Of a stretch of DNA of 64,000 nucleotides, positions 8,457 to 16,919 are shown piece after piece (position 1 is the first letter of the stretch; every line of letters starts with the position of its first letter). The notes under the pieces are model-generated. The model worked only from the letters and a program-made list of their open reading frames with translations. It was not told the DNA's origin and searched no databases. The position numbers and the translations under genes were made by a program. Source of the DNA: CAIWKO01 sp964469155 (GTDB taxonomy: Bacteria > Bacteroidota > Bacteroidia > Bacteroidales > CAIWKO01); the NCBI GenBank assembly GCA_964469155.1, contig CAYXXU010000001.1:110138-174137 (forward strand), read 5' to 3'.

Positions 8457-9029
8457 ATGACCATCAAAGGAACCCAAACCGAAAAAAATTTATTGAAAGC
8501 CTTCGCAGGCGAATCGCAGGCCAAAAACCGCTACACTTTTTTTGCCAAACAGGCTAAGAAGGATGGTTTCGAACAAATTGCCGCCCTGTTTATGGAAACC
8601 GCCCTGCAGGAAGAAGCCCATGCCAAAAAGTTTTTCCGTTTTCTGGAAGGCGGAGCAGTAGAGATCACTGTTACTTATCCGGCAGGCATCATCAACAATA
8701 CCGAAGAGAACCTGGTGTCGGCTGCCAACGGCGAGAACGAGGAATGGACAGAACTCTATCCTGAGTTTGCCCGCGTGGCTGAGCAGGAAGGATTTCCGAA
8801 AATAGCTTCAGCCTTCAAACTGATAGCCTCCATAGAAGCCGAGCATGAGGCACGTTTTCTGAAACTGCTGCGCAGTGTGGAAGAGAACAAGGTGTTCGAA
8901 AGCGATGAGGTGGAAGAATGGGTATGCCGCAAATGCGGCTATGTGCACAAAGGCAAAAAAGCCCTGGAGAACTGCCCTGCCTGCGACCATCCCAAGGCTT
9001 ATTTCGAAAGGAAAGCGAAGAATTATTGA
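8457..9029 (+). CDS. rbr: Rubrerythrin
   Basis: Rubrerythrin is a cytoplasmic non-haem di-iron peroxidase that detoxifies hydrogen peroxide in anaerobes. The 190-aa protein has the ferritin-like di-iron helices (FAGESQAKNRYTFFAKQA, then ETALQEEAHAKKFF, and AEQEGFPKIA/EAEHEARF in the second pair). A C-terminal rubredoxin domain carries iron-binding cysteines at about 157, 160, 173 and 176 (CRKC and CPAC). Length is normal for the family. It is apparently monocistronic. Together with nrfHA it points to an anaerobic or microaerobic lifestyle. No convincing -7 box was seen. Confidence 0.95.
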   Translation: MTIKGTQTEKNLLKAFAGESQAKNRYTFFAKQAKKDGFEQIAALFMETALQEEAHAKKFFRFLEGGAVEITVTYPAGIINNTEENLVSAANGENEEWTELYPEFARVAEQEGFPKIASAFKLIASIEAEHEARFLKLLRSVEENKVFESDEVEEWVCRKCGYVHKGKKALENCPACDHPKAYFERKAKNY

Positions 9030-9136
9030 CAGCCACACAACAATGTAACCATATAGCAATTTAACCATAATGGCTGGAAAAAATCTACCTTCTCCGGTCT
9101 TCAGTCTTCCGACTCCTGACTTCTTCTTTTATTGAC

Positions 9137-9144
9137 TACTTTTG
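9137..9144 (+). promoter_or_regulatory. -7 box (TACTTTTG) of the UbiA-family gene
   Basis: TACTTTTG lies 14 bp before the ATG at 9159. It overlaps the codons of a longer in-frame TTG start at 9132, which is therefore unlikely to be used. Confidence 0.5.
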
Positions 9145-9158
9145 CAAAAAAATCCCTC

Positions 9159-10094
9159 ATGCTCCCATATTTTAAAATGGTCAGGCCGGTGAATTTACTG
9201 ATCCTGGCTATCACCCAATACCTGGTCCTGTTTTTCCTCATTCGTCCGATCATGTTGTTGAATAATTGCGACATCATGACCAGCCAGTTCGATTTTGCCT
9301 TGTTTGTATTGTCAAATGTATTGCTGGCTGCCGCAGGATATGCCATCAACGATTATTATGATACCCGTATCGACCACATTAACAAACCCAGCAAGAATGT
9401 ATTGCTGAATGGCATTCCTCCAAAACATGCCGTCACCCTCAATTACATTTTAAATGCAATGGCTTGTTTGTTGGGCTTCTATTGTGGCTGGAGAGTAGGT
9501 TTCGTTAAACTGGGTTTTTTACCCCTGGTGGTGGCTTTGGCATTATACTTTTATGCTTTGAAATACAAAAGGCAGTTCCTGGTAGGAAATATTGTTGTTT
9601 CGCTTATTATAGCCTACTCCATTTTGGTAGTATGGTTGTTCCAGTTCTTTGCCATAAAATCCGATCCCGGGGTTTTTGCCTCCATGATGAATAATTTTAT
9701 GGTGATATCGTATTTTGTGATTGGCTTCGCTGCATTTGCTTTTTTCATCACCTTAATCAGGGAAATCATCAAAGATTTAGAAGACATAGAAGGCGACCGT
9801 GCCGATGGTTGTAACACCCTTCCTATCAAACTGGGTATTCCCAAAGCAAAGAAATTTGTACTGGGATTTTCAATCTTCACTATGTTGCTGCTGGCCTTCG
9901 CTCAAAGCTTGCTTTACTCTGATTACACCCTCACCTGTTGGTATTTAATGGTAGTGCAGGCCATGTTCCTCTTTCTGATCATCAAGCTGGTAAAGGCCAA
10001 TGAAAAAGCTGACTTCCATTTTCTGAGTGTGTTTGCCAAAATCATAATGATAGCCGGATTGCTGGCCACCCAGTTACTTTACATTAGCTTCTAA
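9159..10094 (+). CDS. UbiA-family prenyltransferase (GGGP-synthase-partner type)
   Basis: This is an integral membrane enzyme that transfers a prenyl chain from a prenyl diphosphate to an aromatic or glycerol-phosphate acceptor. The 311-aa product has about eight hydrophobic segments. It carries the first aspartate motif NDYYDTRID (about 64-72) and the second, DLEDIEGDRADG, both of which bind Mg-diphosphate. Related Bacteroidota proteins beside maf are often annotated as geranylgeranylglycerol-phosphate geranylgeranyltransferase, but substrate cannot be read from sequence. The stop is 3 bp before the Maf start, so the two genes are co-transcribed. Start chosen by the -7 box at 9137-9144. Confidence 0.85.
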   Translation: MLPYFKMVRPVNLLILAITQYLVLFFLIRPIMLLNNCDIMTSQFDFALFVLSNVLLAAAGYAINDYYDTRIDHINKPSKNVLLNGIPPKHAVTLNYILNAMACLLGFYCGWRVGFVKLGFLPLVVALALYFYALKYKRQFLVGNIVVSLIIAYSILVVWLFQFFAIKSDPGVFASMMNNFMVISYFVIGFAAFAFFITLIREIIKDLEDIEGDRADGCNTLPIKLGIPKAKKFVLGFSIFTMLLLAFAQSLLYSDYTLTCWYLMVVQAMFLFLIIKLVKANEKADFHFLSVFAKIIMIAGLLATQLLYISF

Positions 10095-10097
10095 GAA

Positions 10098-10691
10098 ATG
10101 GTTTTGATAGAAAAACTTAAAGATTACCGCATTATATTGGCATCGCAATCGCCCCGCCGGAAACAATTGCTCGAAGGACTGGGATTACAGTTCGAGGTCA
10201 TAGTGCGCGAAGTAGATGAAACTTCACCACCGGAATTAATTCGCGAACAAATTCCCCTTCACCTCGCAGAAAAGAAAGCCGAAGCCTTCAATCCCGATGA
10301 GTTCGGCCCGAAAACACTTATTATCACGGCTGACACCATTGTATGGCTGAACGACCGCATGTTGAACAAACCCACCGACTTCGACAGTGCTGTGGAAATG
10401 CTTACGCTGATATCAGGAGGCATGCACGAGGTTTTTACCGGCGTTTGTATTCGCACCAACTCCCTAACCCATACTTTCTTTGCCCATTCGAAGGTTACTT
10501 TCCGTCATCTCGACCGTAGCGAAATAGTCCATTACATCAACGAATGCCAGCCATTCGACAAAGCCGGGGCTTATGGCATTCAGGAGTGGATTGGCTACAT
10601 TGGCATAGAGCATATAGAAGGCTCGTTCTATAATGTGATGGGGCTTCCCACGCAGATGCTTTATAAAGAACTGAATTCAATTATTTTATAA
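10098..10691 (+). CDS. maf: Maf family nucleoside-triphosphate pyrophosphatase
   Basis: Maf proteins hydrolyse non-canonical or dT/U/pseudo-U nucleoside triphosphates to monophosphates, a house-cleaning role, and are also linked to septation. The 197-aa protein has the N-terminal substrate loop ASQSPRRKQLLEGLG at about 15-29, the catalytic aspartate in TADTIVWL at about 75-82 and the GAYGIQEW segment near the C-terminus. It is translationally close-coupled to the upstream UbiA-family gene (3-bp gap). The stop is followed by the second 21-bp repeat array. Confidence 0.93.
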   Translation: MVLIEKLKDYRIILASQSPRRKQLLEGLGLQFEVIVREVDETSPPELIREQIPLHLAEKKAEAFNPDEFGPKTLIITADTIVWLNDRMLNKPTDFDSAVEMLTLISGGMHEVFTGVCIRTNSLTHTFFAHSKVTFRHLDRSEIVHYINECQPFDKAGAYGIQEWIGYIGIEHIEGSFYNVMGLPTQMLYKELNSIIL

Positions 10692-10699
10692 ATCTTCTA

Positions 10700-11035
10700 C
10701 ATTTTGTAAGTTTAGTGATGCGAAACTCCTATTTCATAACACGAAGTTCCAGTTTCGTGTGGCGAAGCTCCAGTTTCATGATGCGAAGCTCCAGTTTCGT
10801 GATGCGAAGTTCCAGTTTCGTGATGCGAAGCTCCAGTTTCGTGACGCGAAGTTCCAGTTTCGTGACGCGAAGCTCCAGTTTCGTGACGCGAAGCTCCAGT
10901 TTCGTGTGACGAAGTTCCAGTTTCGTGATGCGAAGCTCCAGTTTCGTGTGGCGAAGCTCCAGTTTCATGACACGAAACTCCAGTTTCGTGACTCGAACTT
11001 CTGGTTTCGTGATGGGAAGAAACAGTTTCAGAGAG
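10700..11035. repeat. 21-bp tandem array, 15-16 units (CGAAGCTCCAGTTTCG type)
   Basis: Units begin every 21 bp from 10721 to 11015 without indels. A degenerate unit precedes them at 10700. The core CGAA-N8-TTCG is an inverted repeat, best seen where the unit reads CGAAACTCCAGTTTCG. The array fills almost the entire gap between the convergent maf and ketosynthase-like genes. Open frames across it on both strands are by-products of the stop-free 21-bp period. Confidence 0.92.
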
Positions 11036-11055
11036 GCTATTCCGGTATTATGTTC

Positions 11056-12120
11056 TTAGACTTTTGAGAGCAGCATGATCGAATGCTGTTGTCCGGCGAA
11101 ATGGTTATACAGAAGGATATTTTCTGTCTTAAGGGGTCTATTGGCATTGAACAAACAAACCTCAGGCACCCACTGACGTTTGATGATATTCGCCGACAGC
11201 CACAATCCGAATGCCGAAGCCGTATGATATTCGCCGCAGAGATTCTTAAAAACTGCCACCGGAGTCATTGCGAACAGGGTGTTGATTACATTCAGGTAAT
11301 GAACATCGCTTATGGCATTGCCATTCATGCCGGCCACCACCAGGTCGATATCTGCGGCAGTAAGATGATTCTCAACCAATAATTTCTCTATTGCATCATT
11401 AATGATTTGACCGTTTTGGGGTTTATAAACGGTTTTCAAACCCCGCAAACGGGCGTAGGACGAGGGTAATTTATCCTTTGTCAGGGTAACAAATACCGAA
11501 CCCTCGCCGGGAATCGTTCCAGTGCCCGGATGCTTGATCAGATCGAGGTTGTTTTCGGCCTGTTGTCTCCACTCGCCTAACAAAGAAGTTACCCGGAAAT
11601 GGTTTTCAGTAAACTCGTCGATGCCTCCCACCAGGGCTGAACCGGCTTCGCCTGTATTGATCAGGTCGAGGGCATCGGTCAGGGCCGATTCGAAGGAAAA
11701 ACCGCGGTGCACATAGGTGCTGTTATAATTAAAACACTTCAGAATGATAGCGATCTGCGAACTGATGGTATTGTAAGTCGACTGCATGAAATTGGTAGGG
11801 TTCATCAGCGTCTCGTGGTTGTCGAGCATGGTCATCAGGAACTTCTCGGTATCTTCCACACAACCCAGCCCGGTTCCGGTGATGATGGCCCCGGGATTGT
11901 CAATACCTGCTTCTTTAATACTGATCAGGGCCGAGGTGATGCCCATCTTGATGATGCGGCTCAGGCGGCGAGAAAGCACGGGATTGATATAATCTCTGTA
12001 CGATTCAGGCTGTATGCATTGCAGAAAAAGTGCATTCTGGTTGACAGGCTCTGCCAGAAAAACATCATTGTTGATGGTGTTTTGAGGAGAAATGCAACCT
12101 ATGCCTGAAATGTATGCCAT
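11056..12120 (-). CDS. Ketosynthase-like protein lacking catalytic residues (chain-length-factor-like)
   Basis: The 354-aa protein has the thiolase/ketosynthase fold pattern (N-terminal YISGIGCISP, GTGLGCVED at 82-90, IPGEGSVFVTL, C-terminal GEYHTASA). The nucleophilic cysteine expected in a TACSS-type turn is missing: the region reads YVHRGFSFESAL at about 136-147. The VNAHGTGT histidine is replaced by VAGMNGNAI. This is what chain-length factors (KS-beta) of type II PKS and aryl polyene systems look like: they pair with an active ketosynthase and shape the pocket. It is the last gene of the operon, 15 bp after the active ketosynthase ending at 12136, the probable partner. Confidence 0.8.
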   Translation of the reverse strand: MAYISGIGCISPQNTINNDVFLAEPVNQNALFLQCIQPESYRDYINPVLSRRLSRIIKMGITSALISIKEAGIDNPGAIITGTGLGCVEDTEKFLMTMLDNHETLMNPTNFMQSTYNTISSQIAIILKCFNYNSTYVHRGFSFESALTDALDLINTGEAGSALVGGIDEFTENHFRVTSLLGEWRQQAENNLDLIKHPGTGTIPGEGSVFVTLTKDKLPSSYARLRGLKTVYKPQNGQIINDAIEKLLVENHLTAADIDLVVAGMNGNAISDVHYLNVINTLFAMTPVAVFKNLCGEYHTASAFGLWLSANIIKRQWVPEVCLFNANRPLKTENILLYNHFAGQQHSIMLLSKV

Positions 12121-12135
12121 GATCCAGTTATTGTA

Positions 12136-13341
12136 TTAATTCTTCGAAAATTTTGAGAAAATTAGTGCCGTATTATTGCCTCCAAAGCCAAATGAATTCG
12201 ACATTACATGTTTTTGAGTGACTCCTGTCATGAGTGAAGCCACAGGTTTGAAAGTTAGTTCCTCTATCTGTTCACTGAAGTTGGGATTGGGGAATATCAT
12301 GTCGTTTTGCATGCCCAGTATGCTGATGATAGATTCTACCACACCGGCGGCACTGGTGGTATGTCCCGTATAGGGTTTGGTAGAACTCACAAAAGGAATA
12401 TTGGGAGCAAATAGTTTTTCAATGGCATGTCCTTCCGACACATCGTTATTATCGGTACCCGTTCCGTGAGCGTTGACATAGATGATATCCGAAGGCTTCA
12501 GTCCGCTCATGTCGAGGGCTTTTTTCATAGCCAGCCAGGCTCCGTTGCCATCGGGCGAAGAAGCCGTCTGGTGAAAAGCTTCACAGGCATTGCCCCAGCC
12601 ACTGAGTTCGGCTATAATCCGCGAATCATCCCCCACTACCTCTTCCGATTCAATGATGATATATCCGGCACCTTCCCCCAGGTTGATCCCTGCGCGGTTC
12701 TTATCAAAAGGTTTGCAGGGAGAAGGATCGAGTATTTTTAATGAATTGAAGCCGTTGATGTGAAATTTGGTCAGGCATTCGGTTCCGCCCACCACTACTC
12801 TTTGTAAGGTTCCGTTCTGTATCAAACGTGCTCCCAGCAAAATAGCATTAGCCGCTGAGGAGCAAGCCGTACTAACTGTTGAAATAAAGGCTGTGATGCC
12901 AAAGTGATCGGCAAGTTTTTCGGTACTGTCGGCACAATCGTGGGTAGCAATGTACGAATTGGGCTTTTGGTCATTCAGGTATTGGTAATAATAGATCTCA
13001 CTTTTGTCCATTCCGCCCACAGTATTGGCCGAAATCAGTCCGGTAGGTATCTTTTCGAAATCAGCAATGCCGGCTTGAGCCACAGCTTCTTTTGCAGCCA
13101 GCAATGCCAGCAAAGTGGTTCGTGTATAGCCCTCCTGATCGGGAAGACCCAACATGGAAGCCAGCTCCTCGTTCGGGAAGCCTGCTTCTGCAACCAGTAA
13201 ATTGTCCTTATGAATGGTATCAAGCCATTTGATCCGGCCCAGGCCGGAACGGCTCTGAGAAAGGGAGGTTAAAGTTTCCGGGATGTTCTTTCCGATAGCG
13301 GAAATAATACCCATCCCGGTAACAAAAATCCTTTTGCGCAC
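12136..13341 (-). CDS. 3-oxoacyl-ACP synthase (FabF-like, active ketosynthase)
   Basis: This enzyme condenses malonyl-ACP with an acyl chain. Starting at GTG 13341, directly after the ACP stop, the product is 401 aa (RKRIFVTGMGIIS...). A longer frame overlapping the ACP gene was rejected because the shorter start matches the family N-terminus. The catalytic triad is complete: Cys160 in STVSTACSSA, His292 in VNAHGTGT, and His327 with Lys322 in STKPYTGHT. It sits between an ACP and a cysteine-less ketosynthase-like protein, the arrangement of a KS-alpha/KS-beta pair. Confidence 0.88.
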   Translation of the reverse strand: MRKRIFVTGMGIISAIGKNIPETLTSLSQSRSGLGRIKWLDTIHKDNLLVAEAGFPNEELASMLGLPDQEGYTRTTLLALLAAKEAVAQAGIADFEKIPTGLISANTVGGMDKSEIYYYQYLNDQKPNSYIATHDCADSTEKLADHFGITAFISTVSTACSSAANAILLGARLIQNGTLQRVVVGGTECLTKFHINGFNSLKILDPSPCKPFDKNRAGINLGEGAGYIIIESEEVVGDDSRIIAELSGWGNACEAFHQTASSPDGNGAWLAMKKALDMSGLKPSDIIYVNAHGTGTDNNDVSEGHAIEKLFAPNIPFVSSTKPYTGHTTSAAGVVESIISILGMQNDMIFPNPNFSEQIEELTFKPVASLMTGVTQKHVMSNSFGFGGNNTALIFSKFSKN

Positions 13342-13345
13342 AATG

Positions 13346-13609
13346 TTATGCTTTTTGGTTGTCCAATATGTATTTGGCCATGGTGCGGATAGACGCAAAG
13401 ATCTTCTTACCGTCTTTGGGGTCTTCTATTTTTATACCGTAGTTCTTTTCCAGCAATACAATCAGTTCGAGTGCATCGATTGAATCCAGTCCTAATCCTT
13501 CGCCAAACAGGGCTGCATCGGGGTCGATATCTTCAGCATTCAGGTCTTCGAGGTTCAACTGTTGTATGATCTCTTTTCGCAGTTTGTCAATCAGTTCGTT
13601 TTCTTCCAT
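13346..13609 (-). CDS. Acyl carrier protein
   Basis: This 87-aa acidic four-helix carrier holds the growing chain on a phosphopantetheine arm at Ser43 in the motif GLDSIDALEL. It is one of three dedicated ACPs in the cluster, distinct in sequence from the other two. It is embedded in the ketosynthase operon: 14 bp after the short ketosynthase-like gene and 4 bp before the GTG start of the FabF-like gene, consistent with translational coupling. Confidence 0.93.
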   Translation of the reverse strand: MEENELIDKLRKEIIQQLNLEDLNAEDIDPDAALFGEGLGLDSIDALELIVLLEKNYGIKIEDPKDGKKIFASIRTMAKYILDNQKA

Positions 13610-13623
13610 GATAGAATATTTCT

Positions 13624-14256
13624 TTATTTCTTAAATATTAATTCAATTTCTGAGGGCGCAAAGGTAGTAAATTCTCCAATATCATCCGACATATTTTCAG
13701 GCTCGACAAGCATCATACAGGCAGAATAATCTTCGCCATCCACATCGGCCCAACCGGCTATCACGCATTTTGCCTTGTTTCTGTTGAGAAGTTGCATGCT
13801 TTGGTCGTAAAGGAGTTTGGCATCAAATTTTTCAGTCACCAACAAGAGGTTCTCACCGAATAATTTCTGCCTGATGCAGATCTCGCCCATCATGATGTTG
13901 GGTAGGGTATAAACAAAGATGGCCGGACTGGGAAAATAGTTCTCGCGCGAATCGATGGAAAGCTGGTGATCCATGTCGGTATTCATGGTTGAAGCGCGGT
14001 TTAGGAAAACCAGTGCTATATCCTCACGGGAATATTTATCTGTCAGATTTATGCCATTAAGCAATACCTCTGCTCCCACGAACGCCAGTTTACTGAGGTT
14101 ATCCATCTTGTAGAACTTGGGATAAGCCTGGTTGAGACTTTTGAAAGCCGCTTTGATAAATTCGGAAAAGGTGGGATTGTCTTCAGCCAGAAAAATATTA
14201 CGGCCATGGGCATCCACCCGGTTCTTTGTGATATGTGCAGTGCGTGTAATCAGCAT
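13624..14256 (-). CDS. Short ketosynthase-like protein (Ketoacyl-synt_2 type)
   Basis: The 210-aa product resembles the short 'beta-ketoacyl synthase N-terminal-like' proteins found in aryl polyene and flexirubin type clusters. LAFVGAEVLLNG, DIALVFLNRASTMNTD and SPAIFVYTLPNIMMGE correspond to the region before and around the active-site turn. No cysteine occupies that turn and there is no C-terminal histidine half, so it cannot be an independent condensing enzyme. A scaffolding or chain-length role is inferred. It lies 6 bp downstream of the first ketosynthase. Family assignment is from memory of the motif pattern, not from a search. Confidence 0.6.
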   Translation of the reverse strand: MLITRTAHITKNRVDAHGRNIFLAEDNPTFSEFIKAAFKSLNQAYPKFYKMDNLSKLAFVGAEVLLNGINLTDKYSREDIALVFLNRASTMNTDMDHQLSIDSRENYFPSPAIFVYTLPNIMMGEICIRQKLFGENLLLVTEKFDAKLLYDQSMQLLNRNKAKCVIAGWADVDGEDYSACMMLVEPENMSDDIGEFTTFAPSEIELIFKK

Positions 14257-14262
14257 AAAAAA

Positions 14263-15417
14263 CTATTTAGCAAAAACCACAGCCGCATTGCATCCGCCAA
14301 AACCTGAAGCTGTTTTGATTATGAATTTCTGTTCTTTCTGAGTCAGTTTGTCATTGATCACCACGGTGTCGGGCACACCATAGTCGGAATAACCCAGCGT
14401 ATTAAAGATCAACCCCTGTTTCATCCCTTGAATGGCAAATACCGATTCGATGATACCGGCAGCACCCAAAGTGTGTCCGAAGTAACCTTTGAGGCTGTTG
14501 ATGGGAACTTTATCCAAACCTGCCATGGCAAAAGCCTTGGCTTCCATTTCATCATTGAAGGGAGTGGCCGTTCCATGAGCAGAAACGAAATCCACCTGCG
14601 AGGCCACAATAGATGCCTGCTGCATGGCTTTGGTCACGGCAAAATATAAACCTTCTCCAGTGCGCGATGGGCCAGAGATATGATTGGCATCGTTGGCACT
14701 GCCGCCACCCAAAACCTTAATGGGATCGCCCGTGGGTAAGCTTTCTTTATTATTGGTTAAAATAATTGTTCCGGCTCCTTCGCCCAGGTTCAATCCGTCG
14801 CGGTTTGCATCGAAAGGTTTGCAGGGACCAAAGCTCAACGATTTGAACGACTGAAAACCGGAAACCACAAATTCCGAAGCAATATCCCCACCCACTACAA
14901 CAATATTCTCGTAATCGCCCGAACTCAGCATATCATAAGCATTGATCACGGCCAGCACACCCGAGATACAGGCATTGGATATAACCAAAGGAGTGTTTTT
15001 ATTTCCAAAGAAATCAGCAATCACTTCGGCAGACCGCCATAAATAGACACGTTCGTGCTCGAAAAGGTTTTTCTTGCCTGCTTCCAGCAAATCGATATTG
15101 CCTTTGGTAGTTGATAAAATAAAGAGTGTTTTACCGGAATCAGCTTTTATTTTTGGGTTGGAAAGCAACGCCATTTCAGCAGAAAGAATACAAAGCTTTT
15201 CGAAACGGGTATATTGGGCAGGATCACCAATTTGTGAGAAAAGTTCTTCAGCCTTTTTATCATCAACCAGCGAGGCAAAAAAATCATCAGGAGCCAGTGT
15301 CCGGTCTGTAACTTTTTTTACACCTGTGATATCGTTTTTCAGGTTGTGAACCTGCTCGTCTAAAGTAAAACCAAGGGAAGTTACAGCACTTCCACCTCCA
15401 ACATAAACCTCGAGCAT
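14263..15417 (-). CDS. 3-oxoacyl-ACP synthase (active ketosynthase), first gene of operon
   Basis: The 384-aa condensing enzyme has a complete catalytic set: Cys150 in VISNACISG, His281 in FVSAHGTAT, and Lys310/His315 in SLKGYFGHT. I chose the ATG at 15417 (MLEVYVGGGSAV) because it matches the usual family N-terminus and lies 15 bp after a perfect -7 box. An upstream in-frame extension would overlap the START-domain gene. It heads an operon of ketosynthase, short ketosynthase-like protein, ACP, ketosynthase and chain-length-factor-like protein. Confidence 0.88.
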   Translation of the reverse strand: MLEVYVGGGSAVTSLGFTLDEQVHNLKNDITGVKKVTDRTLAPDDFFASLVDDKKAEELFSQIGDPAQYTRFEKLCILSAEMALLSNPKIKADSGKTLFILSTTKGNIDLLEAGKKNLFEHERVYLWRSAEVIADFFGNKNTPLVISNACISGVLAVINAYDMLSSGDYENIVVVGGDIASEFVVSGFQSFKSLSFGPCKPFDANRDGLNLGEGAGTIILTNNKESLPTGDPIKVLGGGSANDANHISGPSRTGEGLYFAVTKAMQQASIVASQVDFVSAHGTATPFNDEMEAKAFAMAGLDKVPINSLKGYFGHTLGAAGIIESVFAIQGMKQGLIFNTLGYSDYGVPDTVVINDKLTQKEQKFIIKTASGFGGCNAAVVFAK

Positions 15418-15432
15418 GCTTGTATTTTTATG

Positions 15433-15440
15433 CAAAAGTA
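15433..15440 (-). promoter_or_regulatory. -7 box (TACTTTTG) of the ketosynthase operon
   Basis: TACTTTTG on the minus strand, 15 bp before the ATG at 15417. A TTTTG about 20 bp further upstream could serve as the -33 element. Confidence 0.55.
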
Positions 15441-15485
15441 GTAAATTATAGCGACCCAAACAAAAGCCCTTTTCGGGCAAAAGAA

Positions 15486-16130
15486 TTACAACTCCTTCAC
15501 TTCTGCCATTACTTTTTTGGGATAGAGAGGCGATTCTATAATTTTTCTCAGGTTCAACAGATTGTAGTAGGGAGTGTCGGTGATATAGGCATTCACGATG
15601 GCAGCAGGCACCGAACCTCCCGATTCGCAATGCACCTGGTAGATCACTTTGGTGACTCCTTTGGCCACAGGAACCAATTGCCAGAAACCTTTCATGGCGG
15701 GTATCCTTACGATATCTTTTTTCGCCGGACTATAATCTTTCAATCCGGTCATAGCTACCGTTACAACCTTGCTCACACTGTCCTGCGTCACGTGATAATA
15801 GGTATACAAATCCCTGTTGGAAATGGGCCATGGCGAATGGATCACCGTATAGGTATAACCTTTTTCGCGGCTGATTTTCCTGACCCGCTCGGCATAAGTA
15901 CATTCGTACATCCATTTAGGGTAGCCTGCCACACTATCAATCAGTGCCAATATGGTGGCCATATTCGATTTAACTATTACTTCTCCCTTAAATTCCTTAA
16001 CGTTCGATCCTTTCACATCGCGGGTGAAGACCTTGATGTTTTCTTTGTCAAGCTTGAGTTCCCACGACTGACCAAAGGAAGCATAGGAAAAGATAAAAGA
16101 AACAAGAATCAGTACAATTTGCTTTTTCAT
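15486..16130 (-). CDS. Secreted START-domain lipid-binding-like protein (copy 1)
   Basis: From the ATG at 16130 the product is 214 aa with a signal peptide (MKKQIVLILVSFIFSYASFG). The rest is a single START-like helix-grip domain: YPKWMYECTYAERVRKIS, SPWPISNRDLYTYY, GFWQLVPVAKGVTKVIYQ and GGSVPAAIVNAYITDTP are the usual landmarks. START proteins bind lipids or polyketides in a hydrophobic cavity. Its exported location beside ketosynthases suggests it handles the cluster product in the periplasm, which is inference. A paralogue lies at 16920-17570. A -7 box stands 33 bp upstream. Confidence 0.82.
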   Translation of the reverse strand: MKKQIVLILVSFIFSYASFGQSWELKLDKENIKVFTRDVKGSNVKEFKGEVIVKSNMATILALIDSVAGYPKWMYECTYAERVRKISREKGYTYTVIHSPWPISNRDLYTYYHVTQDSVSKVVTVAMTGLKDYSPAKKDIVRIPAMKGFWQLVPVAKGVTKVIYQVHCESGGSVPAAIVNAYITDTPYYNLLNLRKIIESPLYPKKVMAEVKEL

Positions 16131-16163
16131 GGATGATGTTTTGTATCCCTTTATAAAAGGAAG

Positions 16164-16171
16164 CAAAATTA
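16164..16171 (-). promoter_or_regulatory. -7 box (TAATTTTG) of START gene 1
   Basis: TAATTTTG on the minus strand, 33 bp before the ATG at 16130. It falls inside a longer in-frame extension of the gene, supporting the shorter start. Confidence 0.5.
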
Positions 16172-16269
16172 TAAATATCTTTTATACAAAAAAGCCGGTG
16201 GCAATATTTTCCTTAGCTGCAGAATATTTTATAAACAAGAGAAATTAGTTACATCAAGTAATTTAATTT

Positions 16270-16277
16270 TACCTTTG
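16270..16277 (+). promoter_or_regulatory. -7 box (TACCTTTG) of the secreted hypothetical gene
   Basis: TACCTTTG lies 30 bp before the ATG at 16308 and overlaps an in-frame TTG at 16275 that is therefore unlikely as a start. Confidence 0.45.
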
Positions 16278-16307
16278 AATCTGATTCAAGCACAAGCAGA
16301 TTTTCTT

Positions 16308-16835
16308 ATGATAACAATTTCAGCACATAGAAGGACAATAGCATTCCTGCTGATGTTTTCAGCCATTTTTGGTTGTATCCATGTTTGCAAAGCACAAAAG
16401 GATACACTTAACGAAGCCATCATCCATCCTCCCCTTGACTTGAACCTTGGACTGACCAACTGGCTTTATTCATTCGATCTGGACGGAGATAACATTAACG
16501 ACTCCATTACCTTCGACTATACTGGCGGCGCACATTGCTGTTACCTGATAGATATACGGTTGAGCAGCGAAAAAATACTGAGGACATATCCTTTCGAAAT
16601 GGACGGAGGTTATATAGGGGGAGTGGATAACAGCCTGCCTGAACAATTTGACATTCGCGATATTGACCAGGACGGGCTTCCCGAAATATTAATGAGAATT
16701 CAAACCTACAACCTGCGGCCCTATCCTATACCAAAAAAATGGAAACGCAAATACGGTATCAAAACCAATAAAATTATCATTGAATACAGCAACGGACGGT
16801 TATTGACCCGTGATGACACAGGGGGCCTGAAATAA
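16308..16835 (+). CDS. Secreted hypothetical protein with calcium-loop-like repeats
   Basis: The 175-aa product begins with a basic N-terminus and hydrophobic stretch (HRRTIAFLLMFSAIFG) followed by cysteines and an AQ cleavage-like site, so it is probably exported. Two acidic loops, FDLDGDNINDSITFDY and IRDIDQDGLPEILM, resemble the DxDGDGxxD loops of FG-GAP/VCBS-type or dockerin-like calcium binders. No enzyme signature is seen. It is inserted in the opposite orientation between the two START paralogues. Function unknown. Confidence 0.6.
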   Translation: MITISAHRRTIAFLLMFSAIFGCIHVCKAQKDTLNEAIIHPPLDLNLGLTNWLYSFDLDGDNINDSITFDYTGGAHCCYLIDIRLSSEKILRTYPFEMDGGYIGGVDNSLPEQFDIRDIDQDGLPEILMRIQTYNLRPYPIPKKWKRKYGIKTNKIIIEYSNGRLLTRDDTGGLK

Positions 16836-16919
16836 TCAATATGCACTTACGTAATTATACCTCTGAATATTTGCCGGCAGAACCAATCCTTGAAAAACAA
16901 AATAGCTTATCCGCGATTT

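Noticed and set aside
10715..11067. Several overlapping ORFs on both strands made of SSFVTR, AKLQFRD or TKLELR repeats
   Set aside because: Three frames are open at once because the 21-bp unit lacks stops; this is array DNA, not genes.
12136..13398. ATG start at 13398 for the FabF-like gene
   Set aside because: It overlaps the ACP gene by about 50 bp and adds a non-homologous N-terminus; GTG 13341 directly after the ACP stop fits the family.
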